DNA from: Rhizobium sp. LC145
GTDB taxonomy: Bacteria; Pseudomonadota; Alphaproteobacteria; Rhizobiales; Rhizobiaceae
Length of the DNA stretch: 64,000 nt
Assembly (NCBI RefSeq): GCF_001005825.1
Contig: NZ_LBHV01000011.1
Span: forward strand, 62,001-126,000
Direction: 5' to 3'
Shown here: positions 16,390 to 25,333 of the stretch, in pieces
How positions within the stretch are numbered: the stretch's first letter is position 1
Layout: each line of letters opens with the position of its first letter
The notes under the pieces: model-generated
The model's database searches: none
What the model saw: only the letters and a program-made list of their open reading frames with translations
What the model was told of the DNA's origin: nothing
Position numbers and translations under genes: made by a program

Positions 16390-17685
16390 CTATTCCTCCC
16401 TGAATGCGCGGGCCATCTGGTCCGCGAAAGGTTTCGCCAGATAGGCGAGAACCGTATGCTCGCTGGTGCGGATGAAGGCCTCCACCGGCATGCCGGCGGC
16501 GGGCATCAGCTTGCCGAGCCGCGACCACTCCGCCGATGGCACATGGACCCGGATGCTGTAGTAATTTTCGCCGGTACGCTCGTCCTTGGTCAGATCCGCC
16601 GCCACGCTCATGACCTGACCCGTCAGTGCCGGCGTGGTGGGCTGATTGAAGGCGGAGAAGCGCAGCTCGACATCCTGGCCGACGCTCACCTGATCCCTGT
16701 CGCGCGGCGAAAGCCTGAGTTCCGGGGTCAGCGCATCGCGGTCGGGCACGATCCGCATGACGGGCTCTCCGGGCGTGACGACGGCACCGGCGGCATGAAC
16801 GGCAAGCTGATGAACGATCCCCGCCTGCGGCGACCGGATATCGGTCTGTCTCAACTGGTCCTCGGCCGCGACCAGCCGCTCCGAATATTCCCCGGTTTCG
16901 GCTTGGGCCCGGCGAAGCTCGTCCGACACCTCGCTGCGGTGATCGTCGCCGATCTGGATGATCTGCAGTTCGGTTTCGGCGATCTTTCCCTTGATCTCAG
17001 CCGACGAGGCCACGAGGCTGCCGAGTTCGCCTTCGAGGTCCGCCGCCTCGCGTTCGAGCGCATAGACCCTGGTGCCGGGAATGACGCCCTGTTCCGCCAA
17101 CGGCCGCAGGCTGGAAAGCTCCTTTTCGATAATGGCGATCGCCTTGCGCTTTCCCTGCTGCTGCGCCGTTAGCCCCTCGGCCTGCATGCCAAGCTGGCGT
17201 ATGCGTTCGTCGAGCTGTGCCTCGCGCCCTTTCCGGGAGGAACGGCGATCGGCAAAGAGCTTGCGCTCTTCCTCCATCACGCTCGCGTCGGCCCCGGCCG
17301 GGGGGGCAGGGAAAGCGATCGCTTCCCTGCCGTCGCGCTCGGCGGTCAGCCGCGCGATGCGGGCCGAAAGCTCAAAGAGCCGTCTCGACACGATGGCGAA
17401 ATTCGCGCGCATCTGCGTATCGTCGAGGCGAATGAGCACCTCTCCCGCATCGACGCGGTCGCCGTTCTTGACGAAAAGCGCGGCAACCGTCCCGCCGCGC
17501 TGATGCTGGACCGGCTTCGGATAGCTATCGACCACGAGGGTTCCCGCCGCGATCACCGCCCCGCTGAGATTGATCGTGGCGGCGAGCCCTCCGAGGACGC
17601 CGACCAGCAGGATGATGCCGGCGAGAGCCAGCATCGTCAGGCGGCGGATGGCGCGTTCGGCCAGTGGGGCGCGCACGTTCATCAT
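16390..17685 (-). CDS. Type I secretion membrane-fusion (HlyD-family) adaptor, PrsE-like
   Basis: Periplasmic adaptor of 431 residues. One N-terminal membrane helix (LTMLALAGIILLVGVLGGLAATI) is followed by the first half of a lipoyl/barrel domain (AAGTLVVDSYPKPVQHQRGGTV), long coiled-coil segments at about 95-270, and the returning barrel (IRSPQAGIVHQLAVHAAGAVVTPGEPVMRIVP). This is the HlyD/PrsE/AprE layout. The start overlaps the exporter stop by four bases (17682-17685). It should bridge the ABC exporter and a TolC-type outer-membrane channel, which is not encoded in this window. Confidence 0.88.
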   Translation of the reverse strand: MMNVRAPLAERAIRRLTMLALAGIILLVGVLGGLAATINLSGAVIAAGTLVVDSYPKPVQHQRGGTVAALFVKNGDRVDAGEVLIRLDDTQMRANFAIVSRRLFELSARIARLTAERDGREAIAFPAPPAGADASVMEEERKLFADRRSSRKGREAQLDERIRQLGMQAEGLTAQQQGKRKAIAIIEKELSSLRPLAEQGVIPGTRVYALEREAADLEGELGSLVASSAEIKGKIAETELQIIQIGDDHRSEVSDELRRAQAETGEYSERLVAAEDQLRQTDIRSPQAGIVHQLAVHAAGAVVTPGEPVMRIVPDRDALTPELRLSPRDRDQVSVGQDVELRFSAFNQPTTPALTGQVMSVAADLTKDERTGENYYSIRVHVPSAEWSRLGKLMPAAGMPVEAFIRTSEHTVLAYLAKPFADQMARAFREE

Positions 17686-19391
17686 TCAGCCGCCTCCGCG
17701 CCGGCGCGAAGCAACCGGACTGCCGTGCCTGCGGCCTGCGCCGGCGTCGGTTTCAGCACCTTGTCCTTCGGGCCGAAGGCCTGCACCTGACCGCCGGCGA
17801 GAACCAGAACCTTGTCGACGGCCGCAAGGGCACTCGGGCGATGCGCGATCACCAGCGCGATCCCGCCGCGCGCCTTGATACCGGCAACCGCCTGGGCAAG
17901 TGCCGCATCGCCTTCCGCGTCGAGATTGGCGTTCGGCTCGTCGAGAACCACGAGGAAGGGATCGCCATAGAGCGCGCGGGCAAGCGCGATCCGCTGTCTC
18001 TGGCCCGCCGAAAGTGCCGCCCCCTGCTCGCCGATCTCCGTATCGAAGCCATCCGGAAAGCGCACGATCATCTCGTAGACGCCGGCCCGGCGCGCCGCCT
18101 CGATGACCCTTTCCGACGCAGCGTCCGGATCGAACCGCGCGATGTTCTCGGCAATCGATCCCTGGAAGAGCGAAGCCTCCTGCGGCAGGTAGCCGATATG
18201 CCGGCCGAGCTCCGCTTCGTCCCATTGCATCAGGCAGGCTCGATCGAGCCGGACATTTCCGCCAAGCGGCTGCCACAGCCCGACGATCGCGCGTGCGAGC
18301 GATGATTTTCCCGATGCGCTCGGACCGATGATGCCGATCGCCTCCCCTGCCCTCGCTTCAAATGAAACGTTCCGGATGATCGGCGCCTTCGATCCAGGAG
18401 CGGCCAGATGCAGGTTTTCGACCGAGACCAGTTCCTTCGGCCTGGAGAGCGCGACTTCCGGCCCTTTGACCGCCATCGCCGCGTCGAGCGTAAGGAGCCG
18501 CAGCCAGCTCTGCCGCGCGGCCACGAAACCGCGCCAGTGACCTATGGCGAGTTCCAGCGGTGCAAGCGCCCGGCTCGCCAGGATGGAGCTGGCGATCATG
18601 ATGCCGCCCGACGCCTCCTGGCGGATGACGAGGATTGCCCCCACCGCCAGCACCGCCGATTGCAGCATCATGCGGACGACCCGTGAGAAGGTCGAAAGCG
18701 AGCCGGTGATATTCGTCGCGCGCAGGTGATTGGCGAGAAAGCGATCGTTGATCCGCGCCCAGCGGGCAGCGAGCCGATGGCCGAAACCCATGGCTGCCGC
18801 GGCGTCGCTATTGCGTTTGGCGGCCTCCGCGAAGGCCAAACGCTCGGCCGCGAATTTCGCAGCCTCCCGCGCCGATTTGCGCGACGTCACATCCGCCAGG
18901 ATCGCGAGAGCGATGAGGAGCAGGGCCCCCGCCAGCGCGGTGACGCCGATCCATAGGTGGAAAAGAAAACACAGGAAGAGATAAAACGGTATCCACGGCA
19001 GGTCGAACAGCGCGGCCGGCCCCGGCCCGGACAGGAAGCCGCGCACGTCGTCCATATCCCGTATCGGCTGCAGCCCCGTTGGAGCGAGGCGAGCCCGCGA
19101 GGGAGCCGACGTAAGCGAGCGAAACACGGTCTTGCCAAGCCGTTCGTCGACCGACAACCCGACCTGGGCAAGGAGCCTCAGACGGATGAGTTCCAGCACG
19201 CCCAGGAATGCGAAGAGCGTCGCCGCGATGATGATCAGTCCGGCAAGAGTGGGCAGGCTGCGGCCTGGAATGACGCGGTCATAGACCTGCAGCATGAAGA
19301 ACGAGCCCGTCAGGGCCAGTATGTTGATGATGGAACTCGTCAACCCTATCCCGAGAAGCGCCGAGCGCAATGAAGACAGGATGGTGAGCAT
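17682..19391 (-). CDS. Type I secretion ABC transporter/ATPase, PrsD-like
   Basis: Fused membrane-ATPase half-transporter, 569 residues from ATG 19391. A six-helix domain (start SIINILALTGSFFMLQVYDRVIPGRS) is followed by an ATPase with Walker A GPSASGKS, signature LSAGQRQR, Walker B FLVVLDEPNANLD and the H-loop IAHRPSAL. The LQVYDRVIPGRSLPTL segment is typical of PrtD/PrsD/HlyB-type exporters that lack a peptidase domain. An in-frame GTG at 19466 would add 25 residues; neither start has a strong ribosome site. It heads the exporter-adaptor-glycanase operon. Confidence 0.86.
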   Translation of the reverse strand: MLTILSSLRSALLGIGLTSSIINILALTGSFFMLQVYDRVIPGRSLPTLAGLIIIAATLFAFLGVLELIRLRLLAQVGLSVDERLGKTVFRSLTSAPSRARLAPTGLQPIRDMDDVRGFLSGPGPAALFDLPWIPFYLFLCFLFHLWIGVTALAGALLLIALAILADVTSRKSAREAAKFAAERLAFAEAAKRNSDAAAAMGFGHRLAARWARINDRFLANHLRATNITGSLSTFSRVVRMMLQSAVLAVGAILVIRQEASGGIMIASSILASRALAPLELAIGHWRGFVAARQSWLRLLTLDAAMAVKGPEVALSRPKELVSVENLHLAAPGSKAPIIRNVSFEARAGEAIGIIGPSASGKSSLARAIVGLWQPLGGNVRLDRACLMQWDEAELGRHIGYLPQEASLFQGSIAENIARFDPDAASERVIEAARRAGVYEMIVRFPDGFDTEIGEQGAALSAGQRQRIALARALYGDPFLVVLDEPNANLDAEGDAALAQAVAGIKARGGIALVIAHRPSALAAVDKVLVLAGGQVQAFGPKDKVLKPTPAQAAGTAVRLLRAGAEAAE

Positions 19392-19823
19392 GGAGGCACG
19401 GGGCGGATTTGAATCTATTCCCGGCAATTGGCCCTCGCTACTGCTTGGTCGAAGGAACCGGATCACCAGCCGCGGCGGCGATCAAAGGCCCTGTTTCATC
19501 CTCAACCCTGCCGGCGGCAGAAGGGAGAGGCTCGGGAGGCGCAAACGCGATCAATGATGAAACAAATCCGATGGGAGGCCAACCGCCCCATGTCCCAAAC
19601 TGACCGCCAATCAGAACTATTGCGCTGCAGCATGAACAATATGTCACAGCTTTAAGGCATTATGTTTCGATTTGGGACATCGCTCCGGGATGCCGACACG
19701 GAGATTGCGACCCCACCATCGCCGCCTGGACCAGAATGGACGCATTTGCCGTTTACTATAATTTTTACGACCTAATTAACCTTTCGGTAGTGAATTGCCT
19801 CCGGGGGCAACGGAGATACAGCC
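19392..19823. other. Promoter region of the secretion operon, with a spaced inverted repeat
   Basis: 432 bases between the divergent exporter gene and a small plus-strand ORF. It contains a perfect 10-base inverted repeat, ATGTCCCAAA (19590-19599) and TTTGGGACAT (19671-19680), 71 bases apart, which could be a pair of regulator half-sites joined by looping. The segment around 19740-19790 is AT-rich. Confidence 0.45.
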
Positions 19824-19952
19824 ATGCCATATGGAGCGATATTCATTGCAGCTCTCGCCGCCTGCATCCTCACCATCGCAGCGGTCAACGACGACGAGCC
19901 GATCGAACAGAAGCCTCGTGATCCGGGAGTTGCCCAGTACCCGAATCCCTGA
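19824..19952 (+). CDS. Small membrane or exported protein, unrecognised (42 aa)
   Basis: ATG 19824 is preceded by CGGAG at a workable distance. The 42-residue product starts MPYGAIFIAALAACILTIAAV, a single hydrophobic helix or signal segment with one Cys, then a short charged and proline-containing tail (NDDEPIEQKPRDPG). It is too short to assign to a family. It lies 19 bases upstream of the NAGPA-type gene and could be its co-transcribed leader gene. A lipoprotein is possible, but the box around the Cys (LAACIL) is not a good match. Confidence 0.45.
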   Translation: MPYGAIFIAALAACILTIAAVNDDEPIEQKPRDPGVAQYPNP

Positions 19953-19971
19953 GTACCCCCCTGAGGCACCG

Positions 19972-20748
19972 ATGAATTATCGCAAACCCGGCGCGCTCAG
20001 CTTCGCCATGATGCTGATGGCCTTGATGATGTCCGAGCCGGCGGCCGGTGCCCAGCCCTGCCGGGAAGAAGCCTTCGAGACGGCGAAATACGTCGTCTGC
20101 ACGCTGGATCCCGCAAAAGCCGACCTGCGATTGTTCTGGAAGAATGGCGATGGCAAGCCGTACCGCCGTTTTTCAAGCCTGTCCGATGCGCTGCGCGCCG
20201 AGGGACGGGCGCTGACGTTCGCGGTGAACGCCGGAATGTATCTGCCCGATTTTTCGCCCATGGGGCTTTATGTCGAGAACGGCCGGGAGCTGCGCCCCCC
20301 CGATATATCGGACTTTCGGGGCTCGGCTGGCCCGGTACCCAATTTCTACAAGAAGCCGAACGGCGTGTTCTTTCTTGACGGCACAAGCGCCGGCCTGCTC
20401 CCGACCGAGGAGTTCTTGAAGCCCCGGCCCAAGGTGCGGTTCGCAACCCAGTCCGGCCCCATGCTCGTCATCCGCAACAAGCTACACCCGGCCTTCATCG
20501 TCGGATCGCAAGACAGAACCCGCCGGAGCGGCCTCGGGGTCTGCGGCTCAGGCGCCGTCCGTTTCGCGATCAGCGAGGACAGGGTGAATTTCCATGATTT
20601 CGCGCGACTCTTCCGCGACCATTTGAAATGCCCCAACGCGTTGTTTCTCGATGGCGGACGCGGTGTTGGGATTTACAATCCCGCCATGGGCCGCAACGAC
20701 TACTCCTGGCATGGCGGCTATGGCCCGATCTTCGGGCTTGTCGAATAA
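19972..20748 (+). CDS. Exported phosphodiester glycosidase family protein (NAGPA/DUF2233)
   Basis: 258 residues from ATG 19972, with a signal peptide (FAMMLMALMMSEPAAGAQP). The remainder follows the NAGPA/DUF2233 pattern: FAVNAGMYLPDFSPMGLYVENGRE, NGVFFLDG, ATQSGPMLVI, RRSGLGVCGSGAVRFAISE, and CPNALFLDGGRGVG. The family includes the enzyme that uncovers mannose-6-phosphate by removing GlcNAc from a phosphodiester, but bacterial members are largely uncharacterised. It acts outside the cytoplasm. It is convergent with the siderophore reductase gene (17-base gap). Confidence 0.83.
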   Translation: MNYRKPGALSFAMMLMALMMSEPAAGAQPCREEAFETAKYVVCTLDPAKADLRLFWKNGDGKPYRRFSSLSDALRAEGRALTFAVNAGMYLPDFSPMGLYVENGRELRPPDISDFRGSAGPVPNFYKKPNGVFFLDGTSAGLLPTEEFLKPRPKVRFATQSGPMLVIRNKLHPAFIVGSQDRTRRSGLGVCGSGAVRFAISEDRVNFHDFARLFRDHLKCPNALFLDGGRGVGIYNPAMGRNDYSWHGGYGPIFGLVE

Positions 20749-20764
20749 GGCGGGAACGGCAGCG

Positions 20765-21835
20765 CTAATCCCCTTCGACGCCCCGGCGCCAATACGACAC
20801 GACCAGATGCTCATGCTTTTGCAGGCCGCGCTCGCTGCGGACATGTTTGCGGATGGCGCGAAAGTCGTCGAACTCGCATCCGGCCCAGACATAGACCCTC
20901 TCCTCCCCGGAAGGAAACGCGGCGCCTTCCATGGCCGGTAGCAACAGATTTGCCGTACCCGCCGGGGCTCCTCCACGGAACAGCCAGGTCACCTTGAGCC
21001 CGACCGGGTGGCGGAGCGGCTGGACTTCCGCTTCGTCCGCAACCTCGATGAAGGCTAGTCCCGTCGCCTCATCGGAAAGAGCCTCCAGCATCCGGGCGAT
21101 TGCCGGCAAGGCGGTTTCGTCGCCAACGAAGAGATACCAGTCGGCATCGGCCAGCCCGCCGCCGCCCGGACCGGCAATCCCGATCCGGTCGCCGGGCTTT
21201 GCGCTTTGCGCCAGGCTCGATCCGGGACCCGCATCCGAGTGGATGACGAAATCCAGATCCATCGTACCGGCCGCCACGTCCACCGACCGCACCGTGTATT
21301 TGCGGAACTCCGGACGCTTCGCCGGATCGGACCATTGGATAAGCCCATCCGAGCCGACCGTCGGCCATTGCGGTTCTTGCACATCCGGGCGCTGGACGAG
21401 AATGTTGAGATGCAGCGCATCCAGCGGCAGGAAACGTTCCACCCGCTCTCCAAGAAGTGTCAGCCGGCGCATGTGAGGCGTGACATCCCGCACCGTTTTG
21501 ACTTCCATGATCTCAAAATTCGGTGGACGGGAAATCTCATCGCCTGCTCCTTGCCAGGCAATGTGTGGAGACTGGCCCTCGGCAAACTCGATGATGTGGG
21601 AGGCGACCGCCAGCCGGGTGAAATAGATGCCTTCCATGTCGGTCGCCTCGACATCGACCCGAATGGCCTTCCCGTCAGGAACGAAGCGGGCGCTGGAGGT
21701 CTTGAAGCGCAGCAGATGCGTGTCCCCCTCCTCCTCCAGCTCGGCGCTGTGTTCGGTCATGTGCTGACAGACCGCCGCGATCACGGTCTTCGGATCGGCA
21801 AGCTCGATGCGAGCCTGAGAAAAGAAACCTGCCAC
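20765..21835 (-). CDS. Siderophore-interacting FAD-binding reductase with N-terminal DUF2218
   Basis: 356-residue cytoplasmic protein. Residues 1-95 match DUF2218 (MTEHSAELEEEGDTHLLRF) and the rest is a siderophore-interacting protein: FAD site RKYTVRSVDVAAGTMDLDFVIH, GPGSSLAQSAKPGDRIGIAGPGGG, and the C-terminal SIP part YVWAGCEFDDFRAIRKHVR with VVSYWRRG. It would reduce Fe(III)-siderophore to release iron. GTG 21835 is chosen because GGAG lies 6 bases upstream and 32 bases separate it from the binding-protein stop; a longer frame overlaps that gene. It is last in the receptor-binding protein-reductase operon. Confidence 0.87.
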   Translation of the reverse strand: MAGFFSQARIELADPKTVIAAVCQHMTEHSAELEEEGDTHLLRFKTSSARFVPDGKAIRVDVEATDMEGIYFTRLAVASHIIEFAEGQSPHIAWQGAGDEISRPPNFEIMEVKTVRDVTPHMRRLTLLGERVERFLPLDALHLNILVQRPDVQEPQWPTVGSDGLIQWSDPAKRPEFRKYTVRSVDVAAGTMDLDFVIHSDAGPGSSLAQSAKPGDRIGIAGPGGGGLADADWYLFVGDETALPAIARMLEALSDEATGLAFIEVADEAEVQPLRHPVGLKVTWLFRGGAPAGTANLLLPAMEGAAFPSGEERVYVWAGCEFDDFRAIRKHVRSERGLQKHEHLVVSYWRRGVEGD

Positions 21836-21867
21836 GTGCTTCTCCGTTACTTTTGCGTCCGCGCCTC

Positions 21868-23043
21868 TCAGGGCGTGTGGGGCGTCGGCTCGATGCCGAC
21901 ACAGAACGTCCCTTCCAGCGGGACGGCCAGAAAGCGGCGGTTGATCTCGGCGATCGTCCTTTCCGGATCGACATCCGCCATCGCCTCGGGATGCGTCCAC
22001 TTGGCGAAGCATTCGAAGACGATGAGGTTGAGCGCCGAGATGGCGAGCTGGTGCGACACGGCGAAAGCGCGGCCCTCCCGCACTGCCGAAAGATTTTCGA
22101 GCAGGTTCCTGCTCGTGACCGCTTCAAGCGAACGGCGCGCCGTCTCTTCGTCGATGCCGCCGCCGAGAGCCAGTCCGCTCTGTGCGCCGAGATGGGGGCT
22201 GCCCGTGCCGATATAGATGTCCGGATCGGCGCCCACCACGAATTCCGGGCTGAGCTGACTGTCATAGCCGGAGGCAACGTCCGCGCCGATACTGTGTCCG
22301 CCCGCAAGCTCGAGATAATGGGAGATGCGGTTGTCCGAGCCGGGCGTGTAGCAACAGAGCGTGCCTGCGTGAACGTCGATCAGCACTTTCGGCCGTTCGC
22401 CGATGCCGGCCAGGTGCTCGGCGACCTGCCGGTATTTTGCCCGCACGAAGGCGGCGAATTCGCGTGCCTGATCTTCCCTTCCGATCGCCTGGCCCAGAAG
22501 CTCGATGGAGAAGGCAGTCGCCTCCGCGGGGTCGCGTTTCGTGGTCTGCGGACTGTCGAGGAAAATCACCGAAACACCAGCGCGCTCGAGCTGCCCGGCA
22601 ATCTCCTCCCATTCCGGCTGCCAGAGACTGACGACGAAGAGATCGGGCCTTACCCCAAGGATTGCTTCGGCCAGGGCATTCGACGGAACGACGCTACCGA
22701 CCTCCGGAATGGCATCGATTCCCGGAAACTTTTCCCGGAACGCCCGGTAGACGCCGCCGTCGATGCGCTGCGGCCTTGCCCATCCGGCGATCCTGGCGAC
22801 GGGATCGGGATCGATGAGCGCCAGATAATAAAGCAGCAGGCTTTCGTTGGTAACGATCCGGCGGGCCGGCGATGCGAGACGGACCTCGCGTCCGACCGCA
22901 TCCTTCAACAGGATTTCGGCGCGTGCGGGCTCCATCCAGGAGAGCGCCGCAATCACAGCCATCGCGAGCACGCCCATCGAAGGCAGCAGGGCCCACAGCC
23001 TGCGGGCCCATCGCGAAACTATCGGGGCCGACTGCGTCACCAT
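21868..23043 (-). CDS. Iron-siderophore ABC transporter substrate-binding protein (FecB/FhuD class)
   Basis: 391 residues with an N-terminal membrane or signal segment (LWALLPSMGVLAMAVIAAL, ending PARA). The periplasmic-binding type III fold follows: LASPARRIVTNESLLLYYLALIDPD, PDLFVVSLWQPEWEEIAGQLERAGVSVIF, KVLIDVHAG, and VGADPDIYIGTG. The ATG overlaps the TonB-receptor stop (23037-23043), so translation is coupled. No permease or ATPase gene for this uptake system lies in the window; they may be elsewhere or the protein may use a shared transporter. Confidence 0.86.
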   Translation of the reverse strand: MVTQSAPIVSRWARRLWALLPSMGVLAMAVIAALSWMEPARAEILLKDAVGREVRLASPARRIVTNESLLLYYLALIDPDPVARIAGWARPQRIDGGVYRAFREKFPGIDAIPEVGSVVPSNALAEAILGVRPDLFVVSLWQPEWEEIAGQLERAGVSVIFLDSPQTTKRDPAEATAFSIELLGQAIGREDQAREFAAFVRAKYRQVAEHLAGIGERPKVLIDVHAGTLCCYTPGSDNRISHYLELAGGHSIGADVASGYDSQLSPEFVVGADPDIYIGTGSPHLGAQSGLALGGGIDEETARRSLEAVTSRNLLENLSAVREGRAFAVSHQLAISALNLIVFECFAKWTHPEAMADVDPERTIAEINRRFLAVPLEGTFCVGIEPTPHTP

Positions 23044-25280
23044 GTGTATTTCAGGCTCGCGGTAATGGTCCGGCCAGCGCCGTAGTTGCAGCTTCCGCCC
23101 GTCAGGTTGAGGCAATGGGAGACATATTTCTCATCGAAGAGATTGCTGACGTTCAACTGAACCCTTGTGCCCTTGAAGGATGGATCGAGTGCGCCGAGAT
23201 CGTATGCGGCGCCGATGTCGACCAAGGTGCGCGAGGGGATGCGCAGATCGTCCAGATAGGTGACGTCGGTCTGATAGGAAGACATGTAGCGGACGCCTGC
23301 GCTGAGCGACAAGCCCTCGATCGCAGCCGGCCGATAATTGATCCAGAGGCTTGCCTGGTGCTCGGGCAGGCGCAGGACCTCGTTGCCGACGGCGGCGGCA
23401 TTGGTTGAGCGCAGGACCTCGGAGTCCGAATAGGCATAGGCGGCCAGAAGGTCGAGTTCGGGGGTCAGTTCATACTTGCCTTCGATCTCGATGCCGCGGA
23501 TGCGCTGCTTGCCGTCCTGGGCATAGGCGACCGGGTTCGCCGGCCGCGGTCCGATCGGCGTCAGGGCATTCTCATGGTCCAGGTTGAAGAGCGAAAGCGT
23601 GACCATGCCGCGACCTTCCGGCGGCTCATACTTGACGCCAATCTCGAACTGTTCCGCCGTTTGCGCCTTGAAGGGATCGCCGGAGGCATCCGTGCCCATC
23701 AGCGGCAGGAAGGCGGTGGAATAGCTCGCATAGGGAGCAAACCCGTTGTCGAAGAGATAGGTGAGACCGGCCCGCCAGGTGACGGCATTGTCCTCGGTCG
23801 CGACGGTACGGCCGCTGATCCGGTTTTCCGAACTGATATCCGACATGTCGTAGCGAAGACCGAACGTGCCGAGCCAACCGCCGTAGCGGATCTGATCCTG
23901 CAGATAGAAACCGAGCTGGTCCTGCGTCTGCAATCCGGAGGCGGTAACCGGGGCTCTCGGATAGTGGAAGCCGTATTGCGGATCGTTGTAGTCGATGCCG
24001 GGAACGATGGTACCCATGCCGGTATTGCCGAAATTGGTGCTGGAGAGGCCATGCACGTAATCGACGCCGAAAAGCACGGTGTGGTCGACCGCACCCGTAT
24101 CGAACCTGGCTTCGAGCTGTGTGTCGACCGCAAAGGTCGACGTCCAGTCGTCGGAGATCGCCGTGACGCGGCTCAGATCGCTCGAACGCCTGCCGGCAAA
24201 GGCGAAGGCCGGGTTGACCAGCACCAGGTCCATGTTCTGGTCGGACCGGCCGTAACGAAGGTTCTGCCGCACGGTCCACGTCTCGTCGAAGGAATGCTCG
24301 AACGCGTAGCCGAGATGGAAGTAATCGCGGCGGAAGCCTCCCCAGTCCGGATCGCCCAGGAAGACGTCGCGCGGTATCTGACCGGAAGGATTTGGCAGCA
24401 GCGTGCCGTAGGCGGGATAGAAGCGCGGATTGAAGACGGGATCGTCGTGCTGATAGTAGCCGTAGAGCGTCAGCGACGTGTCGTCGCTCGGGGACCAGGT
24501 GAGGCTCGGAGCGATCATGAGCTGCCTGTCGCGCTCGTGATCGATCTGCGTCTGCATGTTTCTGGCCTGTCCGAGAAGACGATAGCTCCAGTCGCTGTCC
24601 TCGGTGATCGGGCCGGTAAAGTCGAAGGACCCCTGCACGCCCCCGAAGCCGGACGTGCCGACCGTCACCTCGCGATAAGGTGTCGGCTGCGGACGCTTGC
24701 TCACCTGGTTGACGAGCCCGCCCGGAATCGTGCGGCCGTAAAGCACCGAGGCCGGCCCCTTGATCACCTCGACCCGCTCAAGCGAATGGAGATTGATGCT
24801 GGGCGTCGCATAGTTGAGGGGGTCGCCGGCGACCGGCAGGCCGTCCAGCCACATGGTGCCATACGCATTGAACCCCCGGACATAGAGCCAGTCGTAACGA
24901 AGGTCGTAGCCGTTCGGATCCGGATGGACGCCGGGCGTGTAGCGCAGGGCTTCGGCCACCGTGTTGACGCCCTGCTCCTCCATCTGGTCCCGCGTGACGA
25001 CGCTCACCGCCTGGGGCGTTTCGAGGATAGACATATCGGTTTTGGAGGCGCTCCTGCTGCGCTTGGCGACGATCCCCCGATCAGGGCCGGATGCGCCCTC
25101 GCCTTCGACGACGATCGTCTGGAGAACGGTTTCACCACTTACGGCCACCCCCGGCTCCTGCGCTTCGGCCGTAAAAGGCGTCATTGCGCATAGCAGCGTG
25201 CTCCCAAGAAGTGCCGCCCGCAAGCGATCTCCCGCCGCTCCCAAAGATTGCCGTTGCCCCTGAACCCGCCCGTTTCCCAC
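23037..25280 (-). CDS. TonB-dependent siderophore receptor
   Basis: Outer-membrane receptor of 747 residues. A signal peptide (ALLGSTLLCAMTPFTAEAQ) is followed by a TonB-box-like TIVVEGE, then the plug (ILETPQAVSVVTRDQMEEQGVNTVAEALRYTPGV, YVRGFNAYGTMWLDGLP, RVEVIKGPASVLYG, PGGLVNQVSKRP). The 22-strand barrel ends with the terminal aromatic YTW. Plug motifs fit the FhuA/FoxA/FpvA siderophore class, so the ligand is probably a hydroxamate or similar ferric siderophore. A perfect iron-responsive operator lies 29 bases upstream, and an AraC/PchR-type regulator is divergent. Confidence 0.92.
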   Translation of the reverse strand: MGNGRVQGQRQSLGAAGDRLRAALLGSTLLCAMTPFTAEAQEPGVAVSGETVLQTIVVEGEGASGPDRGIVAKRSRSASKTDMSILETPQAVSVVTRDQMEEQGVNTVAEALRYTPGVHPDPNGYDLRYDWLYVRGFNAYGTMWLDGLPVAGDPLNYATPSINLHSLERVEVIKGPASVLYGRTIPGGLVNQVSKRPQPTPYREVTVGTSGFGGVQGSFDFTGPITEDSDWSYRLLGQARNMQTQIDHERDRQLMIAPSLTWSPSDDTSLTLYGYYQHDDPVFNPRFYPAYGTLLPNPSGQIPRDVFLGDPDWGGFRRDYFHLGYAFEHSFDETWTVRQNLRYGRSDQNMDLVLVNPAFAFAGRRSSDLSRVTAISDDWTSTFAVDTQLEARFDTGAVDHTVLFGVDYVHGLSSTNFGNTGMGTIVPGIDYNDPQYGFHYPRAPVTASGLQTQDQLGFYLQDQIRYGGWLGTFGLRYDMSDISSENRISGRTVATEDNAVTWRAGLTYLFDNGFAPYASYSTAFLPLMGTDASGDPFKAQTAEQFEIGVKYEPPEGRGMVTLSLFNLDHENALTPIGPRPANPVAYAQDGKQRIRGIEIEGKYELTPELDLLAAYAYSDSEVLRSTNAAAVGNEVLRLPEHQASLWINYRPAAIEGLSLSAGVRYMSSYQTDVTYLDDLRIPSRTLVDIGAAYDLGALDPSFKGTRVQLNVSNLFDEKYVSHCLNLTGGSCNYGAGRTITASLKYTW

Positions 25281-25308
25281 GATCTGCCACCCTGATCCAT
25301 GCCAATGA

Positions 25309-25333
25309 TAACTTGACCTGCTTCTTCAAGTTA
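25309..25333. promoter_or_regulatory. RirA-type iron-responsive operator (TGA-N9-TCA)
   Basis: TAACTTGA (25309-25316) and TCAAGTTA (25326-25333) form a perfect inverted repeat around nine bases, containing the TGA-N9-TCA core of the rhizobial IRO motif bound by RirA under iron sufficiency. It lies just upstream of the receptor start at 25280. The match is seen directly; binding is inferred. Confidence 0.72.

Noticed and set aside
23574..25193. Plus-strand open frame of about 539 codons opposite the TonB receptor
   Set aside because: Antisense shadow; the receptor strand has signal peptide, plug and barrel.
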